A DNA stretch of 64,000 nucleotides, taken from Eledone cirrhosa (lineage: Eukaryota; Mollusca; Cephalopoda; Octopoda; Eledonidae). The stretch covers positions 113,341,863-113,405,862 of the forward strand of contig OZ024744.1 in NCBI GenBank assembly GCA_964016885.1, read 5' to 3'. The notes under the pieces were generated by a model. That model worked only from the letters and a program-made list of their open reading frames with translations, searched no databases and was not told where the DNA came from. The position numbers and the translations under genes were made by a program. Below are positions 10,446 through 21,235 of the stretch, piece after piece; position 1 is the stretch's first letter, and every line of letters begins with the position of its first letter.

Positions 10446-10530
10446 TAATAATAATGGTTTCTGGCACAAGGCCAACAATTTTGGGGTAAAGGGAAAGTCA
10501 ATCAAATCAACCCCCAGTAATGCACTGTTG
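10446..10530 (-). mobile_element. 3' fragment of a tRNA SINE, reversed
   Basis: Only the tail part (GGTTTCTGGCACAAGGCCAAC) and adjoining body. The body sequence differs from family A, so it is a related but distinct subfamily. Confidence 0.55.
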
Positions 10531-10534
10531 AAGG

Positions 10535-10732
10535 GTGGTGGATTGGCAGGATCAGTAGAGGGTCAGACGCCATGCTTTGCGGCATTGAGTTATGCCCCTT
10601 TACAATCTGAGTTCAAATCCCACCGAGGTTAACTTTGCCTTTCATCCTTACGGGGTCAATAAAATAAAGTACCAGTAATGTACTGGGGTAATTGCTGGTC
10701 TTATGCCAAAAGTAGAAACAATTATTAAAGGC
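10535..10732 (+). mobile_element. SINE family A
   Basis: Complete copy, tRNA head from GGATTGGCAGGATCAGTAGA, B box GAGTTCAAATCCC, tail AGTAGAAACAATTATT. It separates two minus-strand Tx1-like LINE copies. Confidence 0.88.
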
Positions 10733-12250
10733 CCTAAACCGAAAGTCCTCTGAAACAGACTGGTCAGTTCATTATGGTCAATGCTAAGAGTCACCCCTAG
10801 AACATCGTTGTACTTGCCCATCACTAGTCCTCTATAGAATGCTAAAGTGGAATTTCCACAGACTACATTGCCCAACTGGTAGAGGGCTGTGAGCACCTGG
10901 CAACATTCCAGATAATAGGTGCCTAGTCTTGATCTTTGCTTGACTGCAGTTCTGTCAAAGAGAAAAGCTGCAGAAAGATGTGCCTCGCAAACAGCAGCCA
11001 CACCTGTTCATCATTTAGGAATATCTGCCGTAGCCTCAGTGTATGTTTGCGCATCATCAACCATGGCAAGCTCACCCCTCCAAATAGAGGGCGCTGGCAG
11101 TAGATGGACCTCCTGGCCAGTGGAACCTGTCCTTTTCACAAAAAATGAAAAAGCAGACACCCCCAATCTAGTGAGGTGTTGACTGGAGCAAGGCACAACA
11201 GTCAGGTGGTAATTGATGTTGGATGCAATATTCATCAGCCTGACCTTTCAGAGACAGCTTCCTCCTGATCCATTTCTGTGTGAAAGTGACCATCCTGCTC
11301 ATTACCTCAATCCAGTTCTTGTCCACCTAGAGTCTGGTCCTAACCTAACCCCAAATAACTTCACAGGTCCGTCTGTCCAGCATCTCATGATGCTGTTGAA
11401 CGGCATGGATTTGCCTCGCCAGGTACTGAGCTGCAAACCCACCAACTTATCCAGGTTGATTTTTGCTCCTGTCAACCTTTCATATTGCTCTCAGAAGTTG
11501 CCAACCACTTCGATTTCCAAGGTATTCGATACTATCACAGTGGCATCATCCGTATATGCTGACACAACACTTCCATGTTCCTGTTTGAGCAGGATACCCT
11601 GCGACAGCTCCAGCTTCTAAAGTTATGGCTTGATAGTCTGTATGGTCTGAGCATGTGATCTTGAATGGTTCCGATGGGTGGCCAATTACTTTGACTACTG
11701 AGCAGATGCCACTGTGCATTGCAATGATTCAGCCTCTGAAGATAGGATTGAAGTTGGCTGCCTTGAGGACAGCCTCCAGATATTGAAGGTCAACCCTATC
11801 AAAAGCTTTTGATTGATCTAAATTGATCAGAGCCCCAACAAAGCCATGTTTACTCCATACCCTCTATATGATGCATTGCATGAGGTGGAGGTTATCATGT
11901 ATGAACCTGGTCAGGAATGCACACATTTGTGCCTCCCCTATCAGGCTCTCAATGACAAGTGCCAGCATCATTGATAGCACCTTAGCCAAAATCTTAAACT
12001 CTGTGTTTAGCAGAGTTATGGGCCTGAAATTATCAATAACAACCCCTAGATCTCATCTTTCCTCGTCAGAATTACAACACCCTGACTTTACAGAACTGGG
12101 AATTCTTTCATTTTACTGCAAGTTGCATTCATAGACATAAAAGAACAAATCTGGAATGTCTACATAAAACTGGACAATTTGCCTCATACAGCTCTATTTT
12201 CTCTATTGCTACTTCTTTACTAAAAGTGTCATACCATCTGCCTGTGTGCA
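10733..12250 (-). pseudogene. Tx1/L1-like LINE, copy 3, including RT domain
   Basis: Minus-strand, read right to left. FKILAKVLSMMLALVIESLI (near 11990), then GALINLDQSKAFDRVDLQYL (RT block with the first catalytic Asp, about 11840-11785), then AYTDDATVIVSN (YxDD box as YTDD, about 11565), KINLDKLVG, HLTVVPCSSQHLTRLGV (11215) and FYRGLVMGKYNDVLGVTLSI (about 10830-10775). This order fixes the family as an L1/Tx1-type reverse transcriptase. Frameshifts and stops throughout; the GCPLSP block is mutated. Endonuclease and ORF1 absent (5' truncated). Confidence 0.75.
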
Positions 12251-12254
12251 AGGA

Positions 12255-12940
12255 AGCAGGAAACCCTTAGTAGTTCTTCTTCGGGTGGCGAAACACTCTC
12301 CCATCTCTACATTTGAATCTGGAGTTCTGCCGAGTTTTCCAGTGGGTTTTTGTCATCACTAAGTTACTGACACCAATCCTAGGAGCAGATTTCTTATACC
12401 ATTTGTTGAATGTTAAACACAACAGACAGGTTGATTCTACTACTGGCCTTAATGTATCAGCACTAGGCACCCTCCCTCAACCTTCTTTTTTTGAACCCTG
12501 TGTAGTCAGAAAGATATTATGCTATTCTGCACGGATACCCTAACATCATACACCGTGTGTTTAACAATTAGTCTTTGACCACAGTGTTATGCATGATATT
12601 GTGACTGAGGGCCCTGCGGTTTCTTCCAAAACATGGTGATTGACTTTTGATTGCACTAAGATCGCTAAAGCGAATTGATCATATGTTAGAACTGCCATTA
12701 TTCATCCATCCAGTAGCCATTGGTCTTTACCCCAATCAGTTTCTTAACACATGCACAAAACCCAATAAGTATCCTGTGCCTCACATACATACATGGAGTT
12801 AGGGTCTTTTTGAAAATCAACTTTTTGAATGCTTTGCTTGGTTTGGTGTATCATCAACCCCAACAAATGCCTTTTCAGTGTTTCTTCTCTAGATTTTCTG
12901 TGAGACCACACCAATGAACAAGGAATCCGCCTTCTACACA
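12255..12940 (+). pseudogene. Gypsy retrotransposon, part 1: protease to RT start
   Basis: WVFVITKLLTPILGADFLYH (about 12343-12402) is the C-terminal ILGADF block of a Gypsy retropepsin. HDIVTEGPAV (12593-12622) is the linker before the RT, followed by a frame-shifted HMLEL and KYPVPHI block (12680-12790). The frame is broken several times. The element continues at 15437 beyond an inserted LINE. No LTRs recognised. Confidence 0.72.
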
Positions 12941-15436
12941 TCATCATCATCGTTTAACATCTATCTTCCACACTAGCATGGGTTTAGACAGGAATTGTCC
13001 CACTTGAGGCAAGATTGGTCGGGTGACCGTGTCTTGCTCATATAGGACTATCTGGCAGGTTTTCTACAGCTGGATGCCCTTCTTAACACCAACCACATTT
13101 ACAGTGTGGAACTGGGAACCTTTTACCGTGTTACCTACACAGCCACATTACAGCGTGGCTTGTGTTATTTTGTCGTGACATCTACACGAGCTCTTTAGTG
13201 TGGACTGGATATTGTGGTACCAATGTAACTTTACAGAGAGAGGGTGGTGTTGGTGGGAGTGTGTGTGTGTGGGGGGGGGGGTAGAGGTAGAGGATGGGGT
13301 GTATATTTGGTTAAGAGGTGCCTACTGACTGTAGGTTTACTTTGTACTTAGGCAAGGCGCGTCTTCTGTATTACTGCATAGCGCCAAAGATCTCGGTCAA
13401 GTGACATTGTCTTAGAGAGGTGCAAGTGTGTAAGGTCGGAATTTATCAAATCGTCCCAGGTTTTTCTGGATCTGCCTACTCTGTAACTTCCATCAATTTT
13501 GATCGCCCTGCACTTTTTTATACAGCTGTCATCTTTCATGCGCATCACGTAGTCATACCAACATAGTCTTCTCTCAAGTAAACAACATCTGATCCCTCTT
13601 ATTCCTAATTTCTCACTTAGTTCATTCATGCTTTGCCGTTCGCGTATTACACATCCAGCGGAGCATGCAAGCTTCGTTCCTCTCCAGTCTGCATATATCC
13701 TCTGCTCACAATGCCCATGTCTCACTGCCATGTAGCATTGCTGTTCGTATACAGGCATCATACAATCTGCCTTTCATTTTTAGAGAGAAACCTTTTGTGG
13801 CCAACAGCGGTATAAGCTCTCTGAACTTTTTCCATCCCGTTCTGACTCTGGCTACTGTACTTTCAGAGCACCTTCCACCACTGCTGATTTTGTCACCTAG
13901 GTAACAAAAAAGTGTCCACTATTTCTACAGAACCACCTGGGCAGTAGAAGGATATAGTATCCTGTGGGCACTTGCTAATTATTGCACCTGAGCATTGGTC
14001 ACATATAAAGTCTACGTTCTTAGATAGCTTACCTGTGATCTCACTACATTTTTTATGTACCTATAGTTTGCATTTAGGACATAAAATGGAATTTCTGCCT
14101 ACTCCTTTCCTACACACTGAGCATGGCCATTTCCCAGAGGGGACCTGTGCCCTATTTTCCTTCCTACAAACTAGAACTTTAGTCTTAGACAAGTTAACTT
14201 TAAGGCCTTTTTATTCTAGGCCATGCTTCCATGTTTGGAATTTCTTCTCTAGTTCAGCCATCGATTCAGCTATGAGAGTTAGATCATCTGTCTATAGAAG
14301 TTCCCATGGGCAGCCAGTCTTGAACTCCTCTGTTATAGCCTGAAGGGCAATAATAAATAGGAGGGGGCTAAGGACAGAGCCTTGATGGACACCAACTTTT
14401 ACGCTAAATTCTTCACTACATTCGTTGTTAATTCTAACCTTGCTGACTGTTTCTTTATACATGGCTTGTATAGCTCTCACAAGCCATTCATCAACACCTA
14501 GTTTTCTAAGAGCCCACCAGATAATGGAGTGGGAGACTCTGTCAAAGGCTTTCTCCAAGTCAACAAAAGCTAAGTATGGGGGTTTACTTTTAGCTAGGTA
14601 CTTCTCCTGTAGTTGTCGTACAATGAAAAGAGTGTCTGTGGTACTTTTACCTGACACAAACCCAAACTGCATTTCATCTAGATCAATTCACTCTCTGATT
14701 AGTTGCACTATAACTCTTTCTGTGACCTTCATGACCTGGTCAACTAACTTAATGCCTCTATAGTTTCCCCTATCTAGGGCATCTCCTATACCCTTGTAGC
14801 AGTTAATGATGATGCTGCTATGCCAGTCATTTGGAATGACCCCATTCTGTATTACTTGGTTAACTATACGGGTGACCATAGTATGTCCCACCATTCCAGA
14901 TGCTTTCAACAACTCAGCAACTATCTCCAAAGGCCCAGCTGCCTTGCTTGTCTTCATATCTTTGATTGCCTTACTTATTATACTACCTTTAACTTGGACA
15001 GCTAGTCCTTCTATTGGATCGATTTAGGGCAGACTATCTTTTTCCAAATTATTCTCCTCATTTACTAGTCTCTCGTAGTGACACTTCCAAGCTACCTTCT
15101 TATCAGTATCAGTGAGGGCAAGTACACCATCGCCATTACGGCCACACTTCTCTCCGACAATATCATGGTTTTCCTTGACACATTGTCTTGCAATCCTGAA
15201 CACCTCACGTTTTTGGTCCTTGCGTTGTAGAACATGCTTGAACTTTCTTTCCTCTGCTTCCCTTCTTGCAAAGTATACTTGTCTCCTAGCTTCTCTTCTA
15301 GCCACTTGATAGAGTTCTCTACTTCCCCCATCCTGCCATACTTTCCAAGCCTCCTTTTTGGCCTTGATTGACTCCTCCACCTTACTGTTCCACCACCAAG
15401 TTACTCTCCTCCTGCCTATAGGTCTACTCCAGTCAC
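12941..15436 (-). pseudogene. APE-type LINE (copy A) inserted in Gypsy: RT and C-terminal domain
   Basis: Minus strand. Pre-RT region 15380-15024, RT fingers (GPLEIVAELLKASG, 14934), QFGFVSGKSTTDTLFIVRQL (14669-14610), FVDLEKAFDRVSHSIIWWAL (14575-14516), VGVHQGSVLSPLLFIIALQA (about 14400-14341). The YADD box is ruined (stop-TDD, near 14292). C-terminal region KMKGRLYD...RERQSMNELSEKLGIRGIRC (13660-13560) to AVIQKTRLA (13348). The 3' UTR (12941-13340) contains AACACCAACCACATTTACAG and ends in (CAT)n. Other copies in the window: 20681-21935, 22390-23640, 26630-29200, 29835-35450, 42430-44230. 5' truncated, no endonuclease here. Confidence 0.8.
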
Positions 15437-15857
15437 AACAAAGTCATTTTAGACTTCTTCACTCCTACATCCTTGAGGAAAGTATGTGAGTTCCTCAGCC
15501 TCATAAATTTTTACCGCTAGTTGATTCCTCGCTATGCAGAGATTCTCCAACCGCCAGCAGACATCCTATAGCAGTGTAAATCAAAGAACCAATTGCCTTT
15601 CTTAAAATCAAGAGGGCTTTAGCGGATGTTGTTATGTTGGTTCATCCCAAACCGAATGCACCGCTCTGTCTGTTCATCAATGCATCAGATGTCAGGGTTG
15701 GTGGTGTTCTGCAACAATGTGTAGACCATGCATGGCAGCCGATTTCTTTCTTCTCTAAGCACTTCAAAGCAGCTGAAACAAAATACAACACATTTGGTTG
15801 CGAACCTTTCGTAGCACACTTCAGTGTGAGACATTTCCGGCACATGTTAGAAGGTTC
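15437..15857 (+). pseudogene. Gypsy retrotransposon, part 2: RT end and RNase H
   Basis: KVILDFFTPTSLRKVCEFLS (15451 on) and LINFYR are the classic end of a Gypsy RT. The RNase H begins at about 15634: LVHPKPNAPLCLFINASDVR (catalytic Asp in FINASD), GVLQQ, WQPISFFSKHFKAAETKYNT and VRHFRHMLEG, where a SINE interrupts it. One stop and one shift between 15537 and 15634. Same element as 12255-12940. Confidence 0.8.
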
Positions 15858-16213
15858 ATCATCATCATCATCATCATCATTATTTCATTTTACGTCCACT
15901 TTTCCCTGCTTGCAAGGGTGGGACGGGAACTGATTCTGGCTTGATTTCTACAGCTGGATGCCCTTCCTAACACCAACCTCATTTACAGTGTGTGCTGGGT
16001 GCTTTTTTTCCGTGGCACCTACACAACCACTTTGCAGTGGAATGATATGGACCCCAGTCCCTATCATCTCATTTCTACAGCTGAGTAAACTGGAGCAATG
16101 TGAAATAAAGTGTCTTGCTCAAGGAAACAACACATCACCCGGTCTGAGAATTGAACTCACAACCTTTCGATTGCAAGGCCAATGCTCTAACCACTAAGCC
16201 ATGTGCCTCCATC
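15858..16213 (-). mobile_element. tRNA-derived SINE, family C
   Basis: Minus strand. Head (16213 to 16135): TGGCTTAGTGGTTAGAGCAT (A box) and GGTTGTGAGTTCAATTCTC (B box). Middle: CTTGAGCAAGACACTTTATT and TTGCTCCAGTTTACTCAGCT, reminiscent of the conserved central domain of V-SINEs. Tail: CCCTTGCAAGCAGGGAAAAG plus (TGA)n. Inserted in the Gypsy RNase H. Confidence 0.88.
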
Positions 16214-17040
16214 TGTTCTGTTTTCTATTTACACAGACCATAAAATCTCTCATGTACGCTTCATATTCCAAGCCTGACCGCCACTCACCCAGAGAAATGT
16301 GCCAACTGGATTTTATATCCCAGTATACAACAGATATTCTCCATATTAAGAGTTTCAGACAACTCTGTAGCCCTTTCTCGCGCACACTTGGGTGCACTGC
16401 ACACCTCTTTTTCCATCAGCCTCTAAGATATTGCCGCCTCTCAACAGACGGACGGGGAACTTCTCAAACTCCGAAATTCTTCTTCTTCCTCCTTGTCTTT
16501 CAAACTCTTCCTTCTACCTATTTCTCCTGGTTGTATTTGGTGTGATGTATCTACGGGTCACCACTACAGCATCAATGGTCGATCTCTTCTGCGCTACTCA
16601 ACCTATCGCATCCTGATGCCAACTCCACACTGAAGTTAATAATAGCCTGGTTTGTCTGGGAATGGGCCAAACGTTGAGTCCAGTGTCAGAAGGCAAAACT
16701 TCATCACCATGTCAGAACTCCTCTGGGAACCTTCACAACACCAGATACACGTTTCCAACATGTATACATCAACATAGTTAGTACACTGCTTCCTTCTCAG
16801 GGTTGTACTCACCTTTTGCCCTGTGTGGACAGATTTTCCCAGTGGCCTGATATCCACCGAATCTATTGCCAAGGTGCTAGTACAGCATTGGATTTTGCTC
16901 CATCACAATGGTCAGAGGAGGCCTGTTCAAATCAAACCTTTTCTGTCCTTCTTTCTCTCCCCTCTCTTCCCTCTTGACCATATATGCCAAACACTGAAAC
17001 CTTCATCCATATCAATGATCAAAGGATAAATTGTTCCACT
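16214..17040 (+). pseudogene. Gypsy retrotransposon, part 3: RNase H end and integrase
   Basis: IYTDHK, then SKPDRHSPREMCQLDFISQY (16265-16324) and TTDI are the RNase H C-terminus. CDVSTG near 16540, then frame-shifted TAWFVW, TPLGTF and DTRFQHVYINIV blocks (16650-16780), and a PCVDRFSQWPD-like stretch (about 16815-16850), match the start of a Gypsy integrase including its first catalytic Asp region. Many frameshifts. Completes the element started at 12255. Confidence 0.7.
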
Positions 17041-17339
17041 TCATAGCACGCAGATTGATAATGTGAAACTCTTTACCCCCATCCCCTCTCTCTAACTTAC
17101 TTTTATCCTCAACATACATATGTGTATTTTAAACTTTCTGAAAATGTGGGATAAATAATTCAGTATTTCATATGATTGAACAATATATATTGTAGTCAGC
17201 ACATGTAGACTATTATAATAGGCAGAGAAACATATGTTAAAGTCAATAAATTCTTACTCTCCTTTCTCCCCGAAGTCTATATTTTTCTTGGTCCAATACT
17301 TGCTTATATATACACCTTGACAAATGTAGAAACATCAAC
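17041..17339. other. No recognised feature
   Basis: AT-rich sequence following the Gypsy integrase remnant; no supported ORF or repeat seen. Confidence 0.4.
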
Positions 17340-17720
17340 CAACATATTACTGTTACTATTAAAGCTAGAGATAGAAATGTGGGCTATTTAAGAATTAAGG
17401 AAGCCTTGCTCATATGTAGACTCAACCCACAAATAAATAATAGATTAGAACTCAGCATAACACTTAACATAAAAAGACTCACCCACAGGCACACAAACTA
17501 AACATCTCATGCTAAATAGAAAATTGATTTCATGAAATACTATATTGGCAATTGACGTCATTCTCATGAATAGTGGAATAACCATAAAAAAAACTCTTGA
17601 AAATAACTTGGAAAAAATTTAAATGAAAATCTAATCCCAAAGAGAGGAAATTGGAACATTATCCTCTGAAAGTTCCTTAAACCTGAAGAAGGGACTTTTA
17701 GGAGCCGAAAAATTGGACAG
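17340..17720 (+). pseudogene. Penelope-like element remnant, GIY-YIG end
   Basis: One frame reads RNVGYLRIKEALLICRLNPQ (from about 17351) and INNRLELSITLNI, which matches the C-terminal EA..I..L.P.IN signature of the GIY-YIG endonuclease at the end of Penelope-like polyproteins. About 200 bases downstream is a degenerate hammerhead-like core (17683-17710), a companion often found in PLE terminal repeats. Confidence 0.5.
17683..17710 (+). ncRNA. Hammerhead-like core, degenerate
   Basis: CTGAAGA (fits CUGANGA), an imperfect hairpin ending in GGAGCC, then GAAA. The hairpin pairs poorly, so activity is unlikely. Placed after a PLE GIY-YIG remnant. Confidence 0.35.
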
Positions 17721-17810
17721 AAAAAAGAACAATAATAACAAAAACTTACTTTTCATAACCTCATCTTACAGTCCATTTTGTATCGTTTAGCCTGCTATCT
17801 CTTTCAATCA

Positions 17811-18142
17811 TTTCATTTTTATCATTTCATTTTATGTCAGCTTTTCCCTGCTTGCAAGGGTGGGACGGGAACTGATTCTGGCTTGATTTCTACAGTTGGA
17901 TGCCCTTCCTAACACCAACCTCATTTACAGTGAGTGCTGGGTGCTTTTTTGCCGTGGCACCTCCACGACCACTTTGCAGTGGAATGATAGGGACTCCAGT
18001 CCCTATCATCTCATTTCTACAGCTGAGTAAACTGGAGTAATGTGAAATAAAGTGTCTTGCTCAAGGAAACAACACATCACCCGGTCTGAGAATTGAACTC
18101 ACAACCTTTTGATTGCAAGGCCATGTGCCTCCATGTGCCTCC
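17811..18142 (-). mobile_element. SINE family C with A-box deletion
   Basis: Same family as 15858-16213. The 20-nt A-box segment is missing exactly between two GCCA repeats, and CATGTGCCTC is duplicated at the 5' end. Confidence 0.85.
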
Positions 18143-18396
18143 TTTCAATGTTATATGTATATGTTTTGCAAGGTTTTCGATATGAAATCGTGTGTTGAAA
18201 CAAATATTGTTATATTTGGGGAGGGTCATATTGTTATAATATTGCCAGAAATGTATAATAAAACACACTCACTGTTTGGTTTAGGTTGGTTTCCGCTTTT
18301 GTATGTTTTATATGCCTCTAGTTAATTTAGCTGACAATCAATGTTTATCATTGATTTACCAACTGCTAAAAAATATATATAAATATATATATATAA
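18143..18396. other. No recognised feature, ends in (TA)n
   Basis: Unclassified AT-rich sequence with a short TATATA run at 18372-18396 bordering the Penelope-like element. Confidence 0.4.
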
Positions 18397-18665
18397 TCTC
18401 TCAGAGTTCTTTTGTCACACTCCTGTGACAACAGTGGTACTATTATGTTTCCTCCCGTTGTATTGTAATGTTTACTTATTCTATTTCTATTTTTTATCTA
18501 TTCATTTATTTATTGTTGTCCCTGTTTGCACATGCATTTGTCTGGGTGTTTTCTGTTTGGTGTGTGTTCGTGTGTTCGTGTCTGAGTCTATGTGTTTGTA
18601 TTCTATCTTTGGTCATTAGTGTGTGTTTATGTGTGGTTGTTGTACCTATATTTATTTATTTATAT

Positions 18666-19040
18666 TTATCTTAGTTCACTATTGTGTGTTTGGGTATGGT
18701 TGTTGTTGTTATTCCATTCATGTTTTCTGTTCAACTTTGGTTTTCTAAGTTCTATTTCACCCGCTTCTCTGATTTGCCTACCTGTTGGGACATTTCTATG
18801 TTTAGATATTATTTTAATTTCTATGTTGTCTATATTACCATCATGTTTTTGTCTGGCATGTTCGTATAGTACCAAACTGTCTTTTTGTCCTTTTAGTTCC
18901 CCCCAGTGTTGGTCTATTCTTTCTCCTATGCTTCGAGCTGTCTCACCTATGTATGTTGTTGTCATGTTTCTGCAAGTACCCTCTGTACATCTTATGCTAT
19001 AGACTACATTTCTAGTTTTACAGTTTATCTGGGGGTTCAT
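18666..19040 (-). pseudogene. PLE GIY-YIG endonuclease domain
   Basis: Open frame of 124 codons. CKTRNVVYSIRC then TTTYIGETARSIGERIDQHW are the paired GIY-YIG strands (VVYSIRC and YIGET) with the conserved Arg, H at DQHW, and VLYEHARQKH. GEIELRKPKLNRK carries the catalytic Glu and the terminal LN. Family members nick DNA for PLE insertion. It is the best preserved part of this element, but its upstream RT is broken. Confidence 0.75.
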
Positions 19041-20323
19041 TTTACATATAACACATTTCTTATTAGTACAGTGGGTTTTCTTAAAGGGGTATGTTTTCTG
19101 ATCAGGGATTTTATGGTAGTTCCTGGCTTTTCTACCACCTTAATCTTTAGATGCGTCTTCCTTATGGCCTTTCTAAATTAGTTAGCAAATTCACCTCCAG
19201 GGGTTGCATCCATGAAGTGGCTTTCCCTATCTGATGTTTAGTCCTATCTAAGCTATTCCATGATTTGCTCCTGTATCAGGGGCAAATCCCTTTAATGTCC
19301 ATTTCTATGAGGGTCTTATATTTCTCCGTGGCTCCTTTGTATACTCTGATTCTGTCTCTTTGGTTGTAGCCAGAGAACTGCATGCGGTTGATGAAGTGTT
19401 GGATGTGTCCTTCCATTTCAGTTGGGTCGCACATGCGGGACACATTCTTCATCACTCTTACCAAGTCTGCGATCAGGATATTAAACTTAGCACTACTGGA
19501 CATTGCTGAGTTTTTGAGTATCAGGTATTTGGAGGCCATGGGTTTAGCATAGTGTGATTGGAGAATTTGGGCCCTCTCATCTATAGTGTTTAACCTGAGT
19601 TCCGTGTCTAATACAGGTAGTCAACTGTTAGGGTATTTGGAAGGGTAGTCAATAGTTACTGTTATACTCTGGTGTATGGAGTTAGCTATCTGCTGGATAC
19701 CCTCCATTGTGTTATTTTCTAACTCATGTTTATTAGTACTCTCTTGTGGGGGTGTTCTTATTACTATATTAATATCAAGAGTACATGATGAGGTCTATGG
19801 AGCTCTCTTCAAGGAGTTCTCTGTGTCTCCTCTCCCACCATAACATCATTAGATTGGCAACATCACCAGCTATGCTGATGCCAATGGCTGCTCCCTCATT
19901 CTGGGTGTAGATCTGTTCATTAAATTTAAACATACGGCCTTTTAGGGTAGTTTTAATACTAGCCCCTATTGCACGTGCGATAATTTTTCTCACCTGATCG
20001 TTGTTTTGGGTGTCTGTATGGCTTTGGTCCATCCATTCCATCCTCCCATGGGAGTCTTTTTAGTCATTGAGGTTATGGTAGGGGGTCTACCTCTTATAGG
20101 TCTACTGGGGCAGAAACCACTAAGGTCATAATTATTTAAATATCACTGTCATATGTAAGTCTAAGTAGGAGGTCCAGTTCATCTGTGTCAATGTCACAGA
20201 ATTCTACTTCACTCTCACTGATTATTTCCACACATTTTTCCACAGAGACAACAATAAATAAATAAAAAATATAATAGAATAAGTAAACATTACAATACAA
20301 TGGGAGGAAACATAAAAGTATCA

Positions 20324-20351
20324 CTGATGATGTCACAGGTGTGGGGCGAAA
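20324..20351 (+). ncRNA. Hammerhead-like core in PLE right arm
   Basis: CTGATGA, a hairpin region TGTCACAGGTGTGGGGC, then GAAA and GAACTCTGAGAG. The left arm (18397-18440, minus) has the same stretch with an intact GTCAC/GTGTGAC stem but lost core letters. Together they suggest an ancestral hammerhead with a GUCAC-stem II. Confidence 0.55.
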
Positions 20352-20364
20352 GAACTCTGAGAGA

Positions 20365-20680
20365 CTATCTATCTATATACTACTAAAACTCTGTGATTGC
20401 TTGCTTGCTTGTCTGTAATGTAATACAGCCAAAAGGGTGCATAATGGGAAAATACTTTGAAAGGAAGTTACCTCTGAAATGGGAATACAAATCGAATAAA
20501 ACAAGTTTCGCGTAAATCGGAACATGGGTTCCCGAGATATGGGGTTTTCTGGGTACCTTCAAAAATAGAGAGAGAGAAGGATAGAGAGAAAGAGATTGTG
20601 GTTGTGAGAGAGTAGATTGAGAGAGAAACATAGAGAGGGAGAAAGAAAATGGAAGAGAGAGAGAGCTGGTGGTGTTCATC
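20365..20680. other. Unclassified; simple GAGA repeats
   Basis: Starts CTATCTATCTATATACTACT and has (GCTT)3 at about 20398-20410, then a GA-rich run (20566-20670). No ORF supported. Confidence 0.4.
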
Positions 20681-21235
20681 ATCATCATCATTTTATGTCT
20701 GCTTTTCCCTGCTTGCAAGGGCGGGACGGGTCCTACTTAGCACAGCATCTCTCCACTTGTCACGGTCCATCGTCATCTCCTCGGTGAGTTTCAGTGATCT
20801 GAGGTCTGCTCTCACCACCTCCGCCCATGTTTTTTGTGGTCTTCCTCTACTGCGTCTTCCTCCACTGGGACTTCCTGGCACTTCTTCACCCAGCGGTCAT
20901 CCTCCAAGCGCATCACATGTCCATAACATCTCAGCTTTCTCGCCTGCACACCACAACTTATCCCTCTTATACCCAGTTTATTTCTTAACTCGTCCATGCT
21001 GGGTCGTTCACACACATTGACATTGCACATCCAACGGAGCATGATTGCTTCATTTCTCTCCAGCTGTCGCATATCCTCTGCAGTTGCTGCCCATGTATCA
21101 GTACCATGCAGCATTGCGCATCTCACACAGGCATCATATAACCGTCCTTTCGTACACAAGGAGAAACCCTTCTTTGTCAACAGAGGAAGCAGCTCCCTAA
21201 ACTTCTTCCAACCCGTCCTTATTCTAGATACTTTT
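20681..21235 (-). pseudogene. APE-type LINE C-terminal fragment (second subfamily)
   Basis: Minus frame KGFSLCTKGRLYDACVRCAM (about 21174), WMCNVNVCERPSMDELRNKL (21037-20978), GIRGISCGVQARKLRCYGHV, then RGRPQKTWAEVVRADLRSLK (20846-20787) and WRDAVLSRTRPALAS. The 3' UTR is only about 35 nt: GCAAGCAGGGAAAAGCAGAC plus (TGA)n. This tail is the same as that of SINE family C. The LINE resumes at 21812 after a foreign insert. Confidence 0.78.

Larger units (their letters stand above)
18397..20364 (-). mobile_element. Penelope-like element with terminal inverted arms
   Basis: About 125-bp inverted arms at 18397-18522 and 20245-20364 (shared TCTCTCAGAGTTCTTT and AATGTTTACTTATTCTAT) enclose minus-strand PLE coding sequence. 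Order from right: EVEFCDIDTDELDLLLRLTY (about 20215-20156), then GGxxGW-like block, IARAIGASIKTTLKGRMFKF and NEGAAIGISIAGDVANLMML (RT, 19980-19845), then the GIY-YIG domain at 19010-18700. The right arm holds a hammerhead-like core; in the left arm the equivalent is degraded. Rejoining around the YVDD box shows a deletion (S followed by LDINIV), so the RT is dead. Confidence 0.78.

Noticed and set aside
16135..16213. tRNA gene
   Set aside because: A and B boxes belong to the SINE head; no full cloverleaf or terminator. The same holds for all SINE-A heads.
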